Shown piece after piece: positions 7,673 through 15,447 of a DNA stretch of 19,771 nucleotides. Under the pieces are notes generated by a model, which was given only the letters and a program-made list of their open reading frames with translations, ran no database searches and was not told the origin of the DNA. This DNA is from JAVXTH01 sp036642795 (GTDB lineage Bacteria > Bacillota_I > Bacilli_A > Erysipelotrichales > Erysipelotrichaceae), in NCBI GenBank assembly GCA_036642795.1, contig JAVXTH010000026.1, positions 1-19,771 of the forward strand, written 5' to 3'. Both the position numbers and the translations under genes were made by a program. Within the stretch, counting starts at the first letter, position 1; the number at the start of each line of letters is the position of its first letter.

Positions 7673-7702
7673 AAGATATTATTTCGATAATATCTTTTTT
7701 TT
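7673..7702 (+). terminator. Terminator with UUCG tetraloop
   Basis: AAGATATTAT (7673-7682), loop TTCG, ATAATATCTT (7687-7696): a perfect 10-base-pair stem with a very stable UUCG loop, then a run of T to 7702. Confidence 0.92.
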
Positions 7703-7749
7703 GTACTAAATGATAACAATCCTGCGTACCTTTAAATAGAGGTGAACTT

Positions 7750-9045
7750 ATGAGTAAACGTTGTTCTATCATCGTTCATGGAATCGTAATTTTATTTTTT
7801 AGTATGATCGTTATTATCTTAATAAAATTATTATTTTTTAGTGGTTTGTTTTTTCCTCGCATTGCTTTGATTGGGGATCAAACAATTCAAGTTGAAGTAA
7901 ATACAAAGTATCAAGATCAAGGGGCAAAAGCTAATTTTAGATTTAAAGATTATCAACATAAAATTCAAGTTAAAAATAATATTAATATGAATAAAATAGG
8001 CGAATACCAAGCAATTTACTCATTAAAAGGATATAAAAAAAAGGTAACAAGAAAAATTAAAGTAATTGATACATCACCACCACTTATAAAATTAAAAGGA
8101 AATCCGGTGCAACATACTTTTGAAAATATAAAATGGCAAGATCAAGGGGTGGAAGTAAAAGATAATTATGATGTCAATTTAAATAAGCATGTGATGGTAA
8201 AGAGTCATGTTGATTGGCAACATCAAGGTACTTATAAGATTGTTTATCAAGTGTGTGATCGAAGCGGCAATCAAGCTGAAATCAGTCGTAAAATCGTTAT
8301 TCATAAAGATCCAACTAAGCTAAAAATGCATTACAACCATGATTCTTATGATAATACATTAGAAGAATGGTGGTTTGATAAGAGTGTTAAACATAAACGA
8401 CCAACGGCAGCTCGTAAACAAGCTTTTTTAGCGGAATATGATGCATATTATTTAGGGGCAGATGAAAAAGTTATTTATTTGACCTTTGATGAAGGTGGAA
8501 ATGATGTAACTTATATTCATGAAATTGTTGATATATTGAATGAGCATAAGGTGAAAGCAACTTTTTTCTTAACTAGAAATTTCATTAAAAGTGAATCCAT
8601 GTTTATGAATGAACTAGTTCAACAATCTCATTTAGTAGCAAATCATACCTGGCATCATTACGATATGCCATTACTTGCTAATGAAGAAAAGATCGATAGC
8701 TTTGTGCGGGAGATCAGTGAAACAGAGAAAACCTTTCAAGAAGTAAGTGGTCAGTCAATGAAGAAAATATTTCGTTTTCCTAAAGGAGCAATGTCACAAC
8801 GAGCTTTAAAAATAATGAAAGATTTAGGTTATAAAACAATCTTTTGGTCCCATGCTTATTATGATTATGGAGAAGCTATTTCAAAGCAGGAAGCATATCA
8901 AACATTAATCGATCATTACCATCCAGGTGCCATATATTTAATTCATCCAACGAATAAAGGTAATTATTTAGCTTTGGATGATTTTATAACAACGATGAAA
9001 GAGAAAGGTTATACATTTAAAACGGTTGAAAAGATTACTTACTAA
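7750..9045 (+). CDS. Membrane-anchored PdaA-like polysaccharide deacetylase with two Ig-like modules
   Basis: A 431-residue extracytoplasmic protein. A hydrophobic anchor spans residues ~8-37 with no signal-peptidase site obvious. Two tandem Ig-like modules of the DUF5011 sort follow (about 40-108 and 110-195), each with a WQDQG/YQDQG repeat and a GxYxxxY strand pattern. The catalytic NodB domain covers ~235-425: TFDEGG (245-250), NHTWHH with His299 and His303 as metal ligands, FRFPKGAMS (341-349), and LIHP with His399. The TFDEG variant of TFDDG, and the run LKIMKDLGYKTIFWSHAYYDY, resemble PdaA, the MurNAc deacetylase of spore-cortex muramic lactam formation. A vegetative peptidoglycan deacetylase is equally possible. 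GAGGTGA precedes the ATG. It stands alone between two terminator-bounded units. Confidence 0.87.
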   Translation: MSKRCSIIVHGIVILFFSMIVIILIKLLFFSGLFFPRIALIGDQTIQVEVNTKYQDQGAKANFRFKDYQHKIQVKNNINMNKIGEYQAIYSLKGYKKKVTRKIKVIDTSPPLIKLKGNPVQHTFENIKWQDQGVEVKDNYDVNLNKHVMVKSHVDWQHQGTYKIVYQVCDRSGNQAEISRKIVIHKDPTKLKMHYNHDSYDNTLEEWWFDKSVKHKRPTAARKQAFLAEYDAYYLGADEKVIYLTFDEGGNDVTYIHEIVDILNEHKVKATFFLTRNFIKSESMFMNELVQQSHLVANHTWHHYDMPLLANEEKIDSFVREISETEKTFQEVSGQSMKKIFRFPKGAMSQRALKIMKDLGYKTIFWSHAYYDYGEAISKQEAYQTLIDHYHPGAIYLIHPTNKGNYLALDDFITTMKEKGYTFKTVEKITY

Positions 9046-9101
9046 ACGTTTTATATTAATAATCTTGTGTTAGAAGATATGAAAATAATAAAAATAATCA
9101 C

Positions 9102-9129
9102 TTGTAAAAAAAAGATAGTATGTTAAAAT
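9102..9129 (+). promoter_or_regulatory. Promoter of the pyr operon
   Basis: TTGTAA (9102-9107), a 16-base spacer, then TGT-TAAAAT with the -10 at 9124-9129. This gives a leader of about 115 bases that holds the attenuator. Confidence 0.65.
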
Positions 9130-9145
9130 TGTATTAGTAAAAGGT

Positions 9146-9176
9146 CCTTTAACATGATCCTGTGAGGTCAAGAAGG
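9146..9176 (+). promoter_or_regulatory. PyrR-binding anti-antiterminator of the pyr leader
   Basis: The sequence carries CCTGTGAGG (9159-9167) followed by AAGG (9173-9176), fitting the PyrR binding-loop pattern CCNGNGAGG...AAGG. The lower stem is CCTT (9146-9149) with AAGG (9173-9176). The upper stem is GA-CC with GG-TC around the loop TGTGA. With UMP-bound PyrR this hairpin would form and free the downstream terminator. Without PyrR, AAGGTCCTT (9141-9149) can pair with AAGGTCCTT (9196-9204) with one T-T mismatch, giving the antiterminator. The pyrR gene itself is not in the window. Confidence 0.85.
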
Positions 9177-9195
9177 TATATAGCGAGTTTATGCG

Positions 9196-9226
9196 AAGGT
9201 CCTTAGCTAGAAAGAGACCTTTTTTT
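9196..9226 (+). terminator. Attenuator terminator of the pyr operon
   Basis: AAGGTC (9196-9201) pairs with GACCTT (9216-9221); CTT/AAG extends the stem past one bulged A. A run of seven T follows. Its 5' arm is the same segment the antiterminator uses. Confidence 0.88.
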
Positions 9227-9249
9227 ATGGGGTCATATGAGGAACATAT

Positions 9250-10134
9250 ATGAATTCAAACAGTTTACTAAGAATTGCTGATTTAACGAAAGAAGAATTA
9301 ATGAACATTCTGTGCGATGCGCAGGCTTTTGAAGATGAACATCAAGATTGGCAATTACCAAAACACAAATTGGTTGCTAATCTTTTTTTTGAAAACAGTA
9401 CAAGAACCCATTATTCATTTGCTTCTGCGGAGCATCAACTAGGTTGTGCCGTTTCTGATTTTAGTGCCGTTACCTCTAGTATTCAAAAAGGGGAATCATT
9501 ATATGACACAGTTAAAACATTTCAAGCAATTGGTTATGATGCTTTAGTAATTCGTCATCCTCAAAATGAATATTTTAGAGAATTAGAATCCATTGATATT
9601 CCTATTTTAAATGGAGGAGATGGCAGTGGAAATCATCCAACTCAATGTTTGTTAGATCTATTAACAATCTATCAAGAATTTGGTAAGTTTGAAGGTTTAA
9701 ATGTTGTAATTGTTGGTGATATTCAACATTCAAGAGTCGCAAATTCAAATAAAGAAGCTTTGGATATGCTAGGAGCTCATACTAAATTCTCAGGACCTTT
9801 ATTCTGGAACAAGCAGGATGAAAATTATATGGATTTTGATGAAGCAATTGAATGGGCTGATGTAGTTATGCTACTTCGCATTCAACATGAGCGTCATGAA
9901 CAACATTTGAAAATGAGCCAAAAAGAATATTTAGAAAAATATGGACTTACAAAGAATCGTGAAAAGAAGATGAAAGAACATGCGATTATTATGCATCCAG
10001 CCCCAGTAAATCGTGGAGCAGAGATTGATAGCGACTTAGTGGAATGCGATCGTTCAAGAATCTTTAAACAGATGAGCAATGGCGTTTTAGTACGTAAAGC
10101 AGTTATTAAACGAGCATTTGGAGTAGAATTTTAA
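9250..10134 (+). CDS. pyrB: Aspartate carbamoyltransferase
   Basis: Catalyses carbamoyl phosphate plus aspartate to carbamoyl-aspartate, the committed step of UMP synthesis. Length is 294 residues, normal for the catalytic chain. The carbamoyl-phosphate loop is ENSTRTHYSFASAE (48 onward, with Ser50-Thr53). The C-terminal loop MHPAPVNRG (248-256) and the run VVIVGDIQHSRVANSN separate it from ornithine carbamoyltransferase. No regulatory pyrI chain is next to it. GAGGAA precedes the ATG at 9250. It is the first gene of the operon, directly behind the PyrR-type attenuator, with pyrK 12 bases after its stop. Confidence 0.95.
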   Translation: MNSNSLLRIADLTKEELMNILCDAQAFEDEHQDWQLPKHKLVANLFFENSTRTHYSFASAEHQLGCAVSDFSAVTSSIQKGESLYDTVKTFQAIGYDALVIRHPQNEYFRELESIDIPILNGGDGSGNHPTQCLLDLLTIYQEFGKFEGLNVVIVGDIQHSRVANSNKEALDMLGAHTKFSGPLFWNKQDENYMDFDEAIEWADVVMLLRIQHERHEQHLKMSQKEYLEKYGLTKNREKKMKEHAIIMHPAPVNRGAEIDSDLVECDRSRIFKQMSNGVLVRKAVIKRAFGVEF

Positions 10135-10146
10135 AGGAGGGATTTC

Positions 10147-10893
10147 ATGCAAGAAGAACTAGGAATCATTATACAGAATATATTAATTGCCAAAGATACT
10201 TATCAAATGGACATTACGACCATGAATCCAATTGAAATGTTACCAGGACAATTCTTTAATATTCAAGTAGAAGGACATTTATTAAGAAGACCCATTAGTA
10301 TCGCATCGATTGATGGTCAACAAAAATTTACGATTATTTATAAAGTAGTCGGAGAAGGTACCGCTGTTTTATCAAACATGTTGCCAACTTCTAAGATTAA
10401 TTTATTTGGTCCTTTAGGTTCTAGTTATCCTGTTCATAATGAATTGGATGAAGTTTTATTGATTGGTGGCGGAGTAGGGGTACCACCACTCTATGAAGTT
10501 GCGAAGCAATATCGAAACTTAAATAAAAAAGTAATTGCTGTTTTAGGTTTTAATGATCAAGCAAGTGTTTTCTACGAAGATGAATTCAAAGCATTAGGGG
10601 TGGAAGTCCATCTTGCTTGTATGGATGGAAGCTATGGTGTCAAAGGAACGGTGATCGATGCGATTGAAGCAGCGAAAATAACTTGTGACTTTGTATATAG
10701 TTGTGGACCAATGCCGATGCTAAAGGCTGTAGAGAATCGTTATACGAAAGGTTATACATCCTTTGAATCTAGAATGGCCTGTGGTATGGGGGCTTGTATG
10801 GCTTGTGTTTGTAAAGATAAAGAAGATAAACAAATTTATTATCGAATTTGTAAAGATGGACCTGTATTTCCAATTGGAAAGGTGGGATTATAA
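10147..10893 (+). CDS. pyrK: Dihydroorotate dehydrogenase electron-transfer subunit
   Basis: PyrK passes electrons from the class 1B dihydroorotate dehydrogenase to NAD+ through FAD and a 2Fe-2S cluster. In 248 residues it shows the flavin-binding RRPISIAS run (about 47-54), the nucleotide-binding GGGVGVPPLYE, and a C-terminal cluster site. Its likely 2Fe-2S ligands are Cys212, Cys217, Cys220 and Cys235 (ACGMGACMACVC...RIC). A ribosome binding site AAAGGAGGG precedes it, and its stop overlaps the pyrD start by one base, matching an equimolar two-subunit enzyme. Confidence 0.94.
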   Translation: MQEELGIIIQNILIAKDTYQMDITTMNPIEMLPGQFFNIQVEGHLLRRPISIASIDGQQKFTIIYKVVGEGTAVLSNMLPTSKINLFGPLGSSYPVHNELDEVLLIGGGVGVPPLYEVAKQYRNLNKKVIAVLGFNDQASVFYEDEFKALGVEVHLACMDGSYGVKGTVIDAIEAAKITCDFVYSCGPMPMLKAVENRYTKGYTSFESRMACGMGACMACVCKDKEDKQIYYRICKDGPVFPIGKVGL

Positions 10894-11804
10894 TGGATAT
10901 TTCAATTAATTTGCCAGGCTTAAAGTTAAAGAATCCAATTATTCCAGCAAGTGGATGTTATGGTTATGGTCATGAATTTAATGAACTATATGATTTAAGT
11001 TTATTAGGTGGTATCGCAATTAAAAGTGCTACTTTATTACCTCGTTATGGAAATGAAACACCAAGAGTAGCAGAAACGCCAAGTGGAATGTTGAATGCGA
11101 TTGGCTTACAAAATCCTGGTGTTGAAAAGATTATTGAAAAAGAATTGCCTTGGTTAGCCCAGTTTGATACGCAAATACTAGCAAATGTTGGGGGACACTG
11201 TTTAAATGATTATGTTGAAGTATCGAGACTTATGAGTCAAGATCCAGTGGTAAATGTGATTGAACTTAATATCTCATGTCCCAATGTAAAGGGTGGTGGA
11301 ATGGCTTTTGGTACAGATCCACAAACAGCGGCCGAAGTCACTAGAGCTGTCAAAGCCGTATCAAGCAAACCAGTCTATGTGAAATTATCTCCCAATGTTA
11401 CCGATATTGTTGCGATTGCCAAAGCCGTGGAAGAAGCTGGTGCGGATGGAATCGTTATGATTAATACATTGATGGGAATGCGACTTGATTTAAAGAGTGG
11501 CAAACCAATTCTAGCAAATACGACCGGTGGCTTGAGTGGACCTGCTATTAAACCAGTTGCGATTCGCATGATTTATCAAGTATATCAAGCCGTCAATATT
11601 CCAATTATTGGTGTTGGTGGTATTGCAAGTGCAGAGGATGTATTAGAATTCTTATATGCAGGAGCAAGTGCAGTCGAAGTTGGAATGATGAATTTTGTCG
11701 ATCCTTATATCTGTCCTAAAATTATTGAAGATTTACCGAAGGTATTAAAAAAATATGGAATTAAATCGTTGCAAGATGCGATTGGAAGGAGCCATAAATT
11801 ATGA
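10893..11804 (+). CDS. pyrD: Dihydroorotate dehydrogenase, class 1B catalytic subunit
   Basis: Oxidises dihydroorotate to orotate with FMN. The 303 residues form a TIM barrel with SINLPGLKLKNPIIPASGCYGYG at the start, the catalytic cysteine at Cys129 in LNISCPNVKGGG (class 1 enzymes use Cys; class 2 use Ser), and VKLSPNVTDI. The phosphate/FMN run IIGVGGIASAEDVLEFLYAGA lies near the end. Pairing with pyrK marks it as the NAD-linked heterotetrameric 1B type, so it does not depend on quinone. It overlaps pyrK by one base and pyrF by ATGA. Confidence 0.95.
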   Translation: MDISINLPGLKLKNPIIPASGCYGYGHEFNELYDLSLLGGIAIKSATLLPRYGNETPRVAETPSGMLNAIGLQNPGVEKIIEKELPWLAQFDTQILANVGGHCLNDYVEVSRLMSQDPVVNVIELNISCPNVKGGGMAFGTDPQTAAEVTRAVKAVSSKPVYVKLSPNVTDIVAIAKAVEEAGADGIVMINTLMGMRLDLKSGKPILANTTGGLSGPAIKPVAIRMIYQVYQAVNIPIIGVGGIASAEDVLEFLYAGASAVEVGMMNFVDPYICPKIIEDLPKVLKKYGIKSLQDAIGRSHKL

Positions 11805-12502
11805 GCAAAACAATGGTAGCATTAGATTTTTCAACCCGTAAAGATGTATATGAATTTCTATTGAAATTCAATGAACCAATTTATGTGAAAATTGGGATGG
11901 AATTAACGTATTCTTTCGGTTTTGAAATTGTTAGGGAAGTAAAAGCAATGGGGCATCAAATCTTCTTAGATTTAAAATTACACGATATTCCTAATACGGT
12001 GAAACAAGCAATGAAAAATCTAGCAAAATTAGATGTTGATGTTGTGAATTTACAAGTTGCAGGTGGTAGTGCAATGATGCGTGCTGCCGTTGAAGGATTA
12101 AAGGAAGGTGCCATCAATGGCAAACGCCCTTTATGTATCGGTGTTACTCAACTTACATCTACTTCACAAGAAGCGATGAACAATGAATTATTAATTCCCG
12201 GTAATGTGCAAGATGTAGTAATTGAATATGCCAAACTTGCGAAAGAAAGTGGACTCGATGGTGTTGTATGTTCCGTTCATGAAGCAAAAGCCATTCATGA
12301 AGCATGTGGGAATGATTTCTTAACGGTAACGCCGGGAATTCGTTTAAGCAATGATTCAGCGGATGATCAAAAACGAATCGCAACTCCTGAATATGCGAAA
12401 GAACAAGGTTGTGACTTTATCGTTGTAGGTCGTTCAATCACTACAAGCAGCGATCCACTCGCTACCTATCATCATATTGAAAATATTATGGAGGGCAAAT
12501 AA
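11801..12502 (+). CDS. pyrF: Orotidine 5'-phosphate decarboxylase
   Basis: Decarboxylates OMP to UMP, the final step of the pathway. The 233-residue protein has the catalytic DLKLHDIPNTV run, with Asp57, Lys59 and Asp62 as the Asp-Lys-Asp charge network. TPGIR follows near residue 181, and the phosphate-gripping VVGRSIT run lies near residues 207-213. Its ATG overlaps the pyrD stop (ATGA) and the pyrE ATG follows its stop directly, indicating translational coupling. Confidence 0.95.
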   Translation: MSKTMVALDFSTRKDVYEFLLKFNEPIYVKIGMELTYSFGFEIVREVKAMGHQIFLDLKLHDIPNTVKQAMKNLAKLDVDVVNLQVAGGSAMMRAAVEGLKEGAINGKRPLCIGVTQLTSTSQEAMNNELLIPGNVQDVVIEYAKLAKESGLDGVVCSVHEAKAIHEACGNDFLTVTPGIRLSNDSADDQKRIATPEYAKEQGCDFIVVGRSITTSSDPLATYHHIENIMEGK

Positions 12503-13141
12503 ATGAATACAGAACAATTAGTAGCAAAGAGTTTATTAGATATTAAAGCCGTTTTCTTAAGACCAAATGAACCATTTACTTGGGCAAGTGGAATTAAATC
12601 ACCAATTTATTGTGATAATCGTTTTATCTTATCTTTCCCAGAAAAGCGTGAAATTGTCGTTAATGCTTTTGTGGAAATGATTCAGCGTGAGTATCCTACC
12701 TGTGAAATGTTAATGGGAACGGCAACGGCAGGGATTCCTTGGGCTGCTTTAATTGCCGCAAAGATGAACTTACCAATGGGTTATGTTAGAAGCTCAAGTA
12801 AGAATCATGGCAAAGAAAACAAAATCGAAGGTAAAGTTACCAAGGATTGTAAAGTTGTTGTTGTTGAAGATTTAATCTCAACAGGTGGTTCTTCAAAAGG
12901 TGTTGTTGAAGCACTTCGTGATGCGAATATGGAAGTACTTGGAGTAGCAGCTATCTTTACTTACTTATTACCAGCAGCAGACGCTATGTATGCATCGATT
13001 CAATGTGACTTTAAAACATTGAGTAACTATGATGTATTAGTTGATATTGCATTAGCTCATGATTATATCAAAGAGAATGATTTAGCTAAACTAAAAGCAT
13101 GGAAAAAAGATCCTAATGATGAATCTTGGATTCATCAATAA
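12503..13141 (+). CDS. pyrE: Orotate phosphoribosyltransferase
   Basis: Joins orotate and PRPP to give OMP. The 212 residues include FTWASGIKSPIYCDNR near the N-terminus, GTATAGIPWAALIA, the catalytic Lys-rich loop SSSKNHGKENKIEG, and the PRPP motif VVVVEDLISTGGSS with acidic Glu122-Asp123. It is the last gene of the pyr operon and starts on the base after the pyrF stop, with GGAGGG inside the end of pyrF as ribosome binding site. A tetraloop terminator follows 13 bases later. Confidence 0.95.
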   Translation: MNTEQLVAKSLLDIKAVFLRPNEPFTWASGIKSPIYCDNRFILSFPEKREIVVNAFVEMIQREYPTCEMLMGTATAGIPWAALIAAKMNLPMGYVRSSSKNHGKENKIEGKVTKDCKVVVVEDLISTGGSSKGVVEALRDANMEVLGVAAIFTYLLPAADAMYASIQCDFKTLSNYDVLVDIALAHDYIKENDLAKLKAWKKDPNDESWIHQ

Positions 13142-13154
13142 TAATGTAAGATTG

Positions 13155-13181
13155 AAGTAAGTCGAAAGGCTTACTTTTTTT
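13155..13181 (+). terminator. Terminator of the pyr operon
   Basis: AAGTAAGTC (13155-13163), loop GAAA, GGCTTACTT (13168-13176): a 9-base-pair stem with a GNRA loop and one G-T pair, then T to 13181. Confidence 0.92.
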
Positions 13182-13215
13182 CTTGCTTCTACTCTTTCCA
13201 TTCTTGTAAAACACA

Positions 13216-13224
13216 TGCTATAAT
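13216..13224 (+). promoter_or_regulatory. Extended -10 promoter of the lipoprotein–glpK unit
   Basis: TGC followed by TATAAT (13219-13224). A poor TTTCCA stands at the -35 distance (13195-13200, 18-base spacer). The lipoprotein ATG lies 34 bases downstream of the -10. Confidence 0.65.
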
Positions 13225-13257
13225 AAGCATATTAAGTAAAGTAGACGGGGGTGTCAA

Positions 13258-13836
13258 ATGAAAAAGATTATCATGGTTTTTGTTCTTTTAATAGGTTGTT
13301 TGACGGGCTGTCAAAAAGAAGTCTTTCAATTAAAAGAAACGGATTATTTCAGTGAAGAAAATCAACAATATGAAAATGGGAAAAGTAGTATGAATTATGA
13401 TGGGGAATACTTCAATGCTAAATTAATGAAAATAAAACGTTATGTATTAAAAGATGGAAGATTCAATTATGAATATCAGATATACATAAAACCTAAAGTG
13501 AGAATAACAAGTAAAAATTTATATGTACAAGTACTTAAAACATCTATTTTAAAAGAGTATTATGCAGGAAAAGAAAAACAAAGAGGTTATGATGAAGTTG
13601 TTGTTCCCATTCAGTTAAAAGAAGATCAAACACATTGTTATGAATTAAACTATAATATTCTATCAAATGATTTAAGTGAAATTGGTGAACAGAATTGGAA
13701 TCATGAAATGAATTCAGTTCAAGTACAATTAAAATGGGGAACACATAAAGAAATCATCACTTTTTATGAAAGTGTAAATGTGACCTATGCAATGAGCGAT
13801 AAAACATCTCAAATAAAGTGTAGCGTAATCCGCTAG
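13258..13836 (+). CDS. Putative lipoprotein, function unknown
   Basis: A 192-residue protein with a classic lipoprotein signal: two lysines, a hydrophobic run and the lipobox LTGC, with Cys18 as the lipidated residue. The mature part is hydrophilic, rich in Tyr, Lys, Glu and Gln, and made of short alternating stretches that suggest a beta-rich fold (such as YEYQIYIKPKVRI and SVQVQLKWGT). I recognise no family. GGGGGTG serves as ribosome binding site. The glpK ribosome binding site overlaps its stop codon, so the two genes are probably one transcript. That pairing is unusual and does not by itself reveal a function. Confidence 0.75.
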   Translation: MKKIIMVFVLLIGCLTGCQKEVFQLKETDYFSEENQQYENGKSSMNYDGEYFNAKLMKIKRYVLKDGRFNYEYQIYIKPKVRITSKNLYVQVLKTSILKEYYAGKEKQRGYDEVVVPIQLKEDQTHCYELNYNILSNDLSEIGEQNWNHEMNSVQVQLKWGTHKEIITFYESVNVTYAMSDKTSQIKCSVIR

Positions 13837-13846
13837 GAGGAAACTT

Positions 13847-15358
13847 ATGGACAAGTTCATAATGGCAATTGATCAAGGTACGACAAGTACTAGGGCAATG
13901 TTGTTTGATCATGAAAGTAATGTAGTTGGGATTGCCCAAAAAGAATTAGAGAATTATTATCCCCATCCCGGTTGGGTGGAACAAAATGCCTTGGATATAT
14001 GGGCAAGTGTTGTTGGGGTAATCAGTGAAGTGTTGGCAAAAACCAATACGAGTGCGACCCAAATTGCTGCAATTGGTATTACCAATCAAAGAGAAACAAC
14101 GGTTGTATGGGATCGTAAAACATCGCAACCGATTGGGTTTGCGATTGTTTGGCAATCTCGTCAAAGTGATGATTACATTCAAGCAATGAAAAAGCGCGGT
14201 GTAGAAGATGTTATTAAAGAGAAAACCGGGTTATTATTAGATCCGTATTTTTCCGCAAGTAAAATAAGATATCTTTTGGATCATCATCCAGAGGGACAAA
14301 GAAAAGCAGAACAAAACGAATTATGCTTTGGGACGATTGATTCCTGGTTAGTTTGGAAATTAACGGGTGGTAAAAAACATATTACCGATGCCTCAAATGC
14401 ATCTAGAACGATGCTTATGAATTTAAAAACTCGCACTTGGGATGATGAATTATTAGCTTTATGGAATATCCCAAAATGCATGATGCCAGAAATCTGTGAT
14501 ACATCAAGTGTCTATGGAATGAGCGATTCATCTTTATTTGGTTGTCAAATTCCCATTGGTTCAGTCGTAGGAGATCAACAAGCTGCTTTATTTGGTCAGA
14601 CATGTTTTGAAGCAGGCAGTGTTAAAAATACGTATGGTACCGGGTGTTTCTTATTAATGAATACCAAAGATAAAATCATTCATTCCAATCACGGGCTTGT
14701 TACATGCGTTGGTTGGTCAATTAATGGGGAATGTGATTATGTACTAGAGGGAAGTGTTTTTATCGCAGGAGCCGCTATTCAATGGCTTCGTGATGGACTT
14801 AAAATAATTGAAAGTGCACCGGATAGTGAGCGAAGAGCGACTTCAATTGATACATGTGATGGCGTTTATGTTGTTCCTGCTTTTACTGGATTGGGTGCTC
14901 CTTATTGGAAACCACAAGCAAAAGGTGCCGTTTTTGGAATTACGAGAGGGACAACTCAAGAACATATCATTCGTGCTACCATCGAATCGCTTGCTTATCA
15001 AACTTATGATGTGATTGAAGCGATGAAGAAAGATGCTAATATGGAGCTTACAACCTTACAAGTCGATGGAGGAGCTAGTCGTAATAATTTCTTGTTGCAA
15101 TTTCAAAGTGATATCTTAAACTGTGAAATATCACGCTCCCTTGTATCCGAAACGACGGCGCTTGGAGCTGCTTATTTGGCTGGTCTTGCGGTTGGTTATT
15201 GGAAGGATAAAAAGGAAATCAAAGAGCATTATTTGATTGGTGCTAAGTTTACTAGTAAAATGGATGAAGCACTACGAAAACAGCATTTAGATGGATGGAA
15301 TCGAAGCATTCAAGCCGTTATTAATTATGAAGAATCAAGCGTAAATGCCAAGCAATAA
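13847..15358 (+). CDS. glpK: Glycerol kinase
   Basis: Phosphorylates glycerol to glycerol 3-phosphate. The 503-residue FGGY kinase has AIDQGTTSTRAMLFD (7-21), GITNQRETTVVWD, GDQQAALFGQ, the GTGCFLLMNT phosphate-binding run, GLGAPYWKPQAKGAVFGI and the C-terminal QVDGGASRNNFLLQFQSDI. In many low-GC Gram-positive GlpK proteins a His in the HFYG run before GDQQAALFGQ is phosphorylated by HPr. Here that position reads SLFG (Ser229), so this control is probably missing. AGGAGG at 13835-13840 overlaps the upstream stop. No glpF or glpO lies beside it. Its terminator is not obvious: 15359-15394 is AT-rich without a clean hairpin. Confidence 0.95.
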   Translation: MDKFIMAIDQGTTSTRAMLFDHESNVVGIAQKELENYYPHPGWVEQNALDIWASVVGVISEVLAKTNTSATQIAAIGITNQRETTVVWDRKTSQPIGFAIVWQSRQSDDYIQAMKKRGVEDVIKEKTGLLLDPYFSASKIRYLLDHHPEGQRKAEQNELCFGTIDSWLVWKLTGGKKHITDASNASRTMLMNLKTRTWDDELLALWNIPKCMMPEICDTSSVYGMSDSSLFGCQIPIGSVVGDQQAALFGQTCFEAGSVKNTYGTGCFLLMNTKDKIIHSNHGLVTCVGWSINGECDYVLEGSVFIAGAAIQWLRDGLKIIESAPDSERRATSIDTCDGVYVVPAFTGLGAPYWKPQAKGAVFGITRGTTQEHIIRATIESLAYQTYDVIEAMKKDANMELTTLQVDGGASRNNFLLQFQSDILNCEISRSLVSETTALGAAYLAGLAVGYWKDKKEIKEHYLIGAKFTSKMDEALRKQHLDGWNRSIQAVINYEESSVNAKQ

Positions 15359-15394
15359 TTACCAAAATTTTCTATTTATTTCAAAGCAAAATTA

Positions 15395-15424
15395 TTGACA
15401 AAATAGTAATAAATCTGTTATATT
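15395..15424 (+). promoter_or_regulatory. Strong promoter of the FMN-binding-like lipoprotein gene
   Basis: A perfect TTGACA (15395-15400), an 18-base spacer ending in TGT, and TATATT (15419-15424). This is one of two perfect TTGACA -35 hexamers I noted among the annotated promoters. The ribosome binding site AAGGAGGA follows at 15433-15440. Confidence 0.75.
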
Positions 15425-15447
15425 ATGAAGATAAGGAGGATTACGAA

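Noticed and set aside
7701..7749. Promoter for the deacetylase gene
   Set aside because: TGATAACAAT (7711-7720) resembles a weak extended -10, but no -35 fits and the match is poor.
9062..9079. ATCTT...AAGAT hairpin after the deacetylase gene as terminator
   Set aside because: Only five base pairs and no T run follow; I see no clear terminator between 9046 and 9101.
14808..15014. 68-residue plus-strand ORF inside glpK
   Set aside because: It lies in another frame of a well-conserved glpK region and has no ribosome binding site or family likeness.
15359..15394. Terminator behind glpK
   Set aside because: AATTTT and AAAATT can pair weakly, but the stem is all A-T and no T run follows it.
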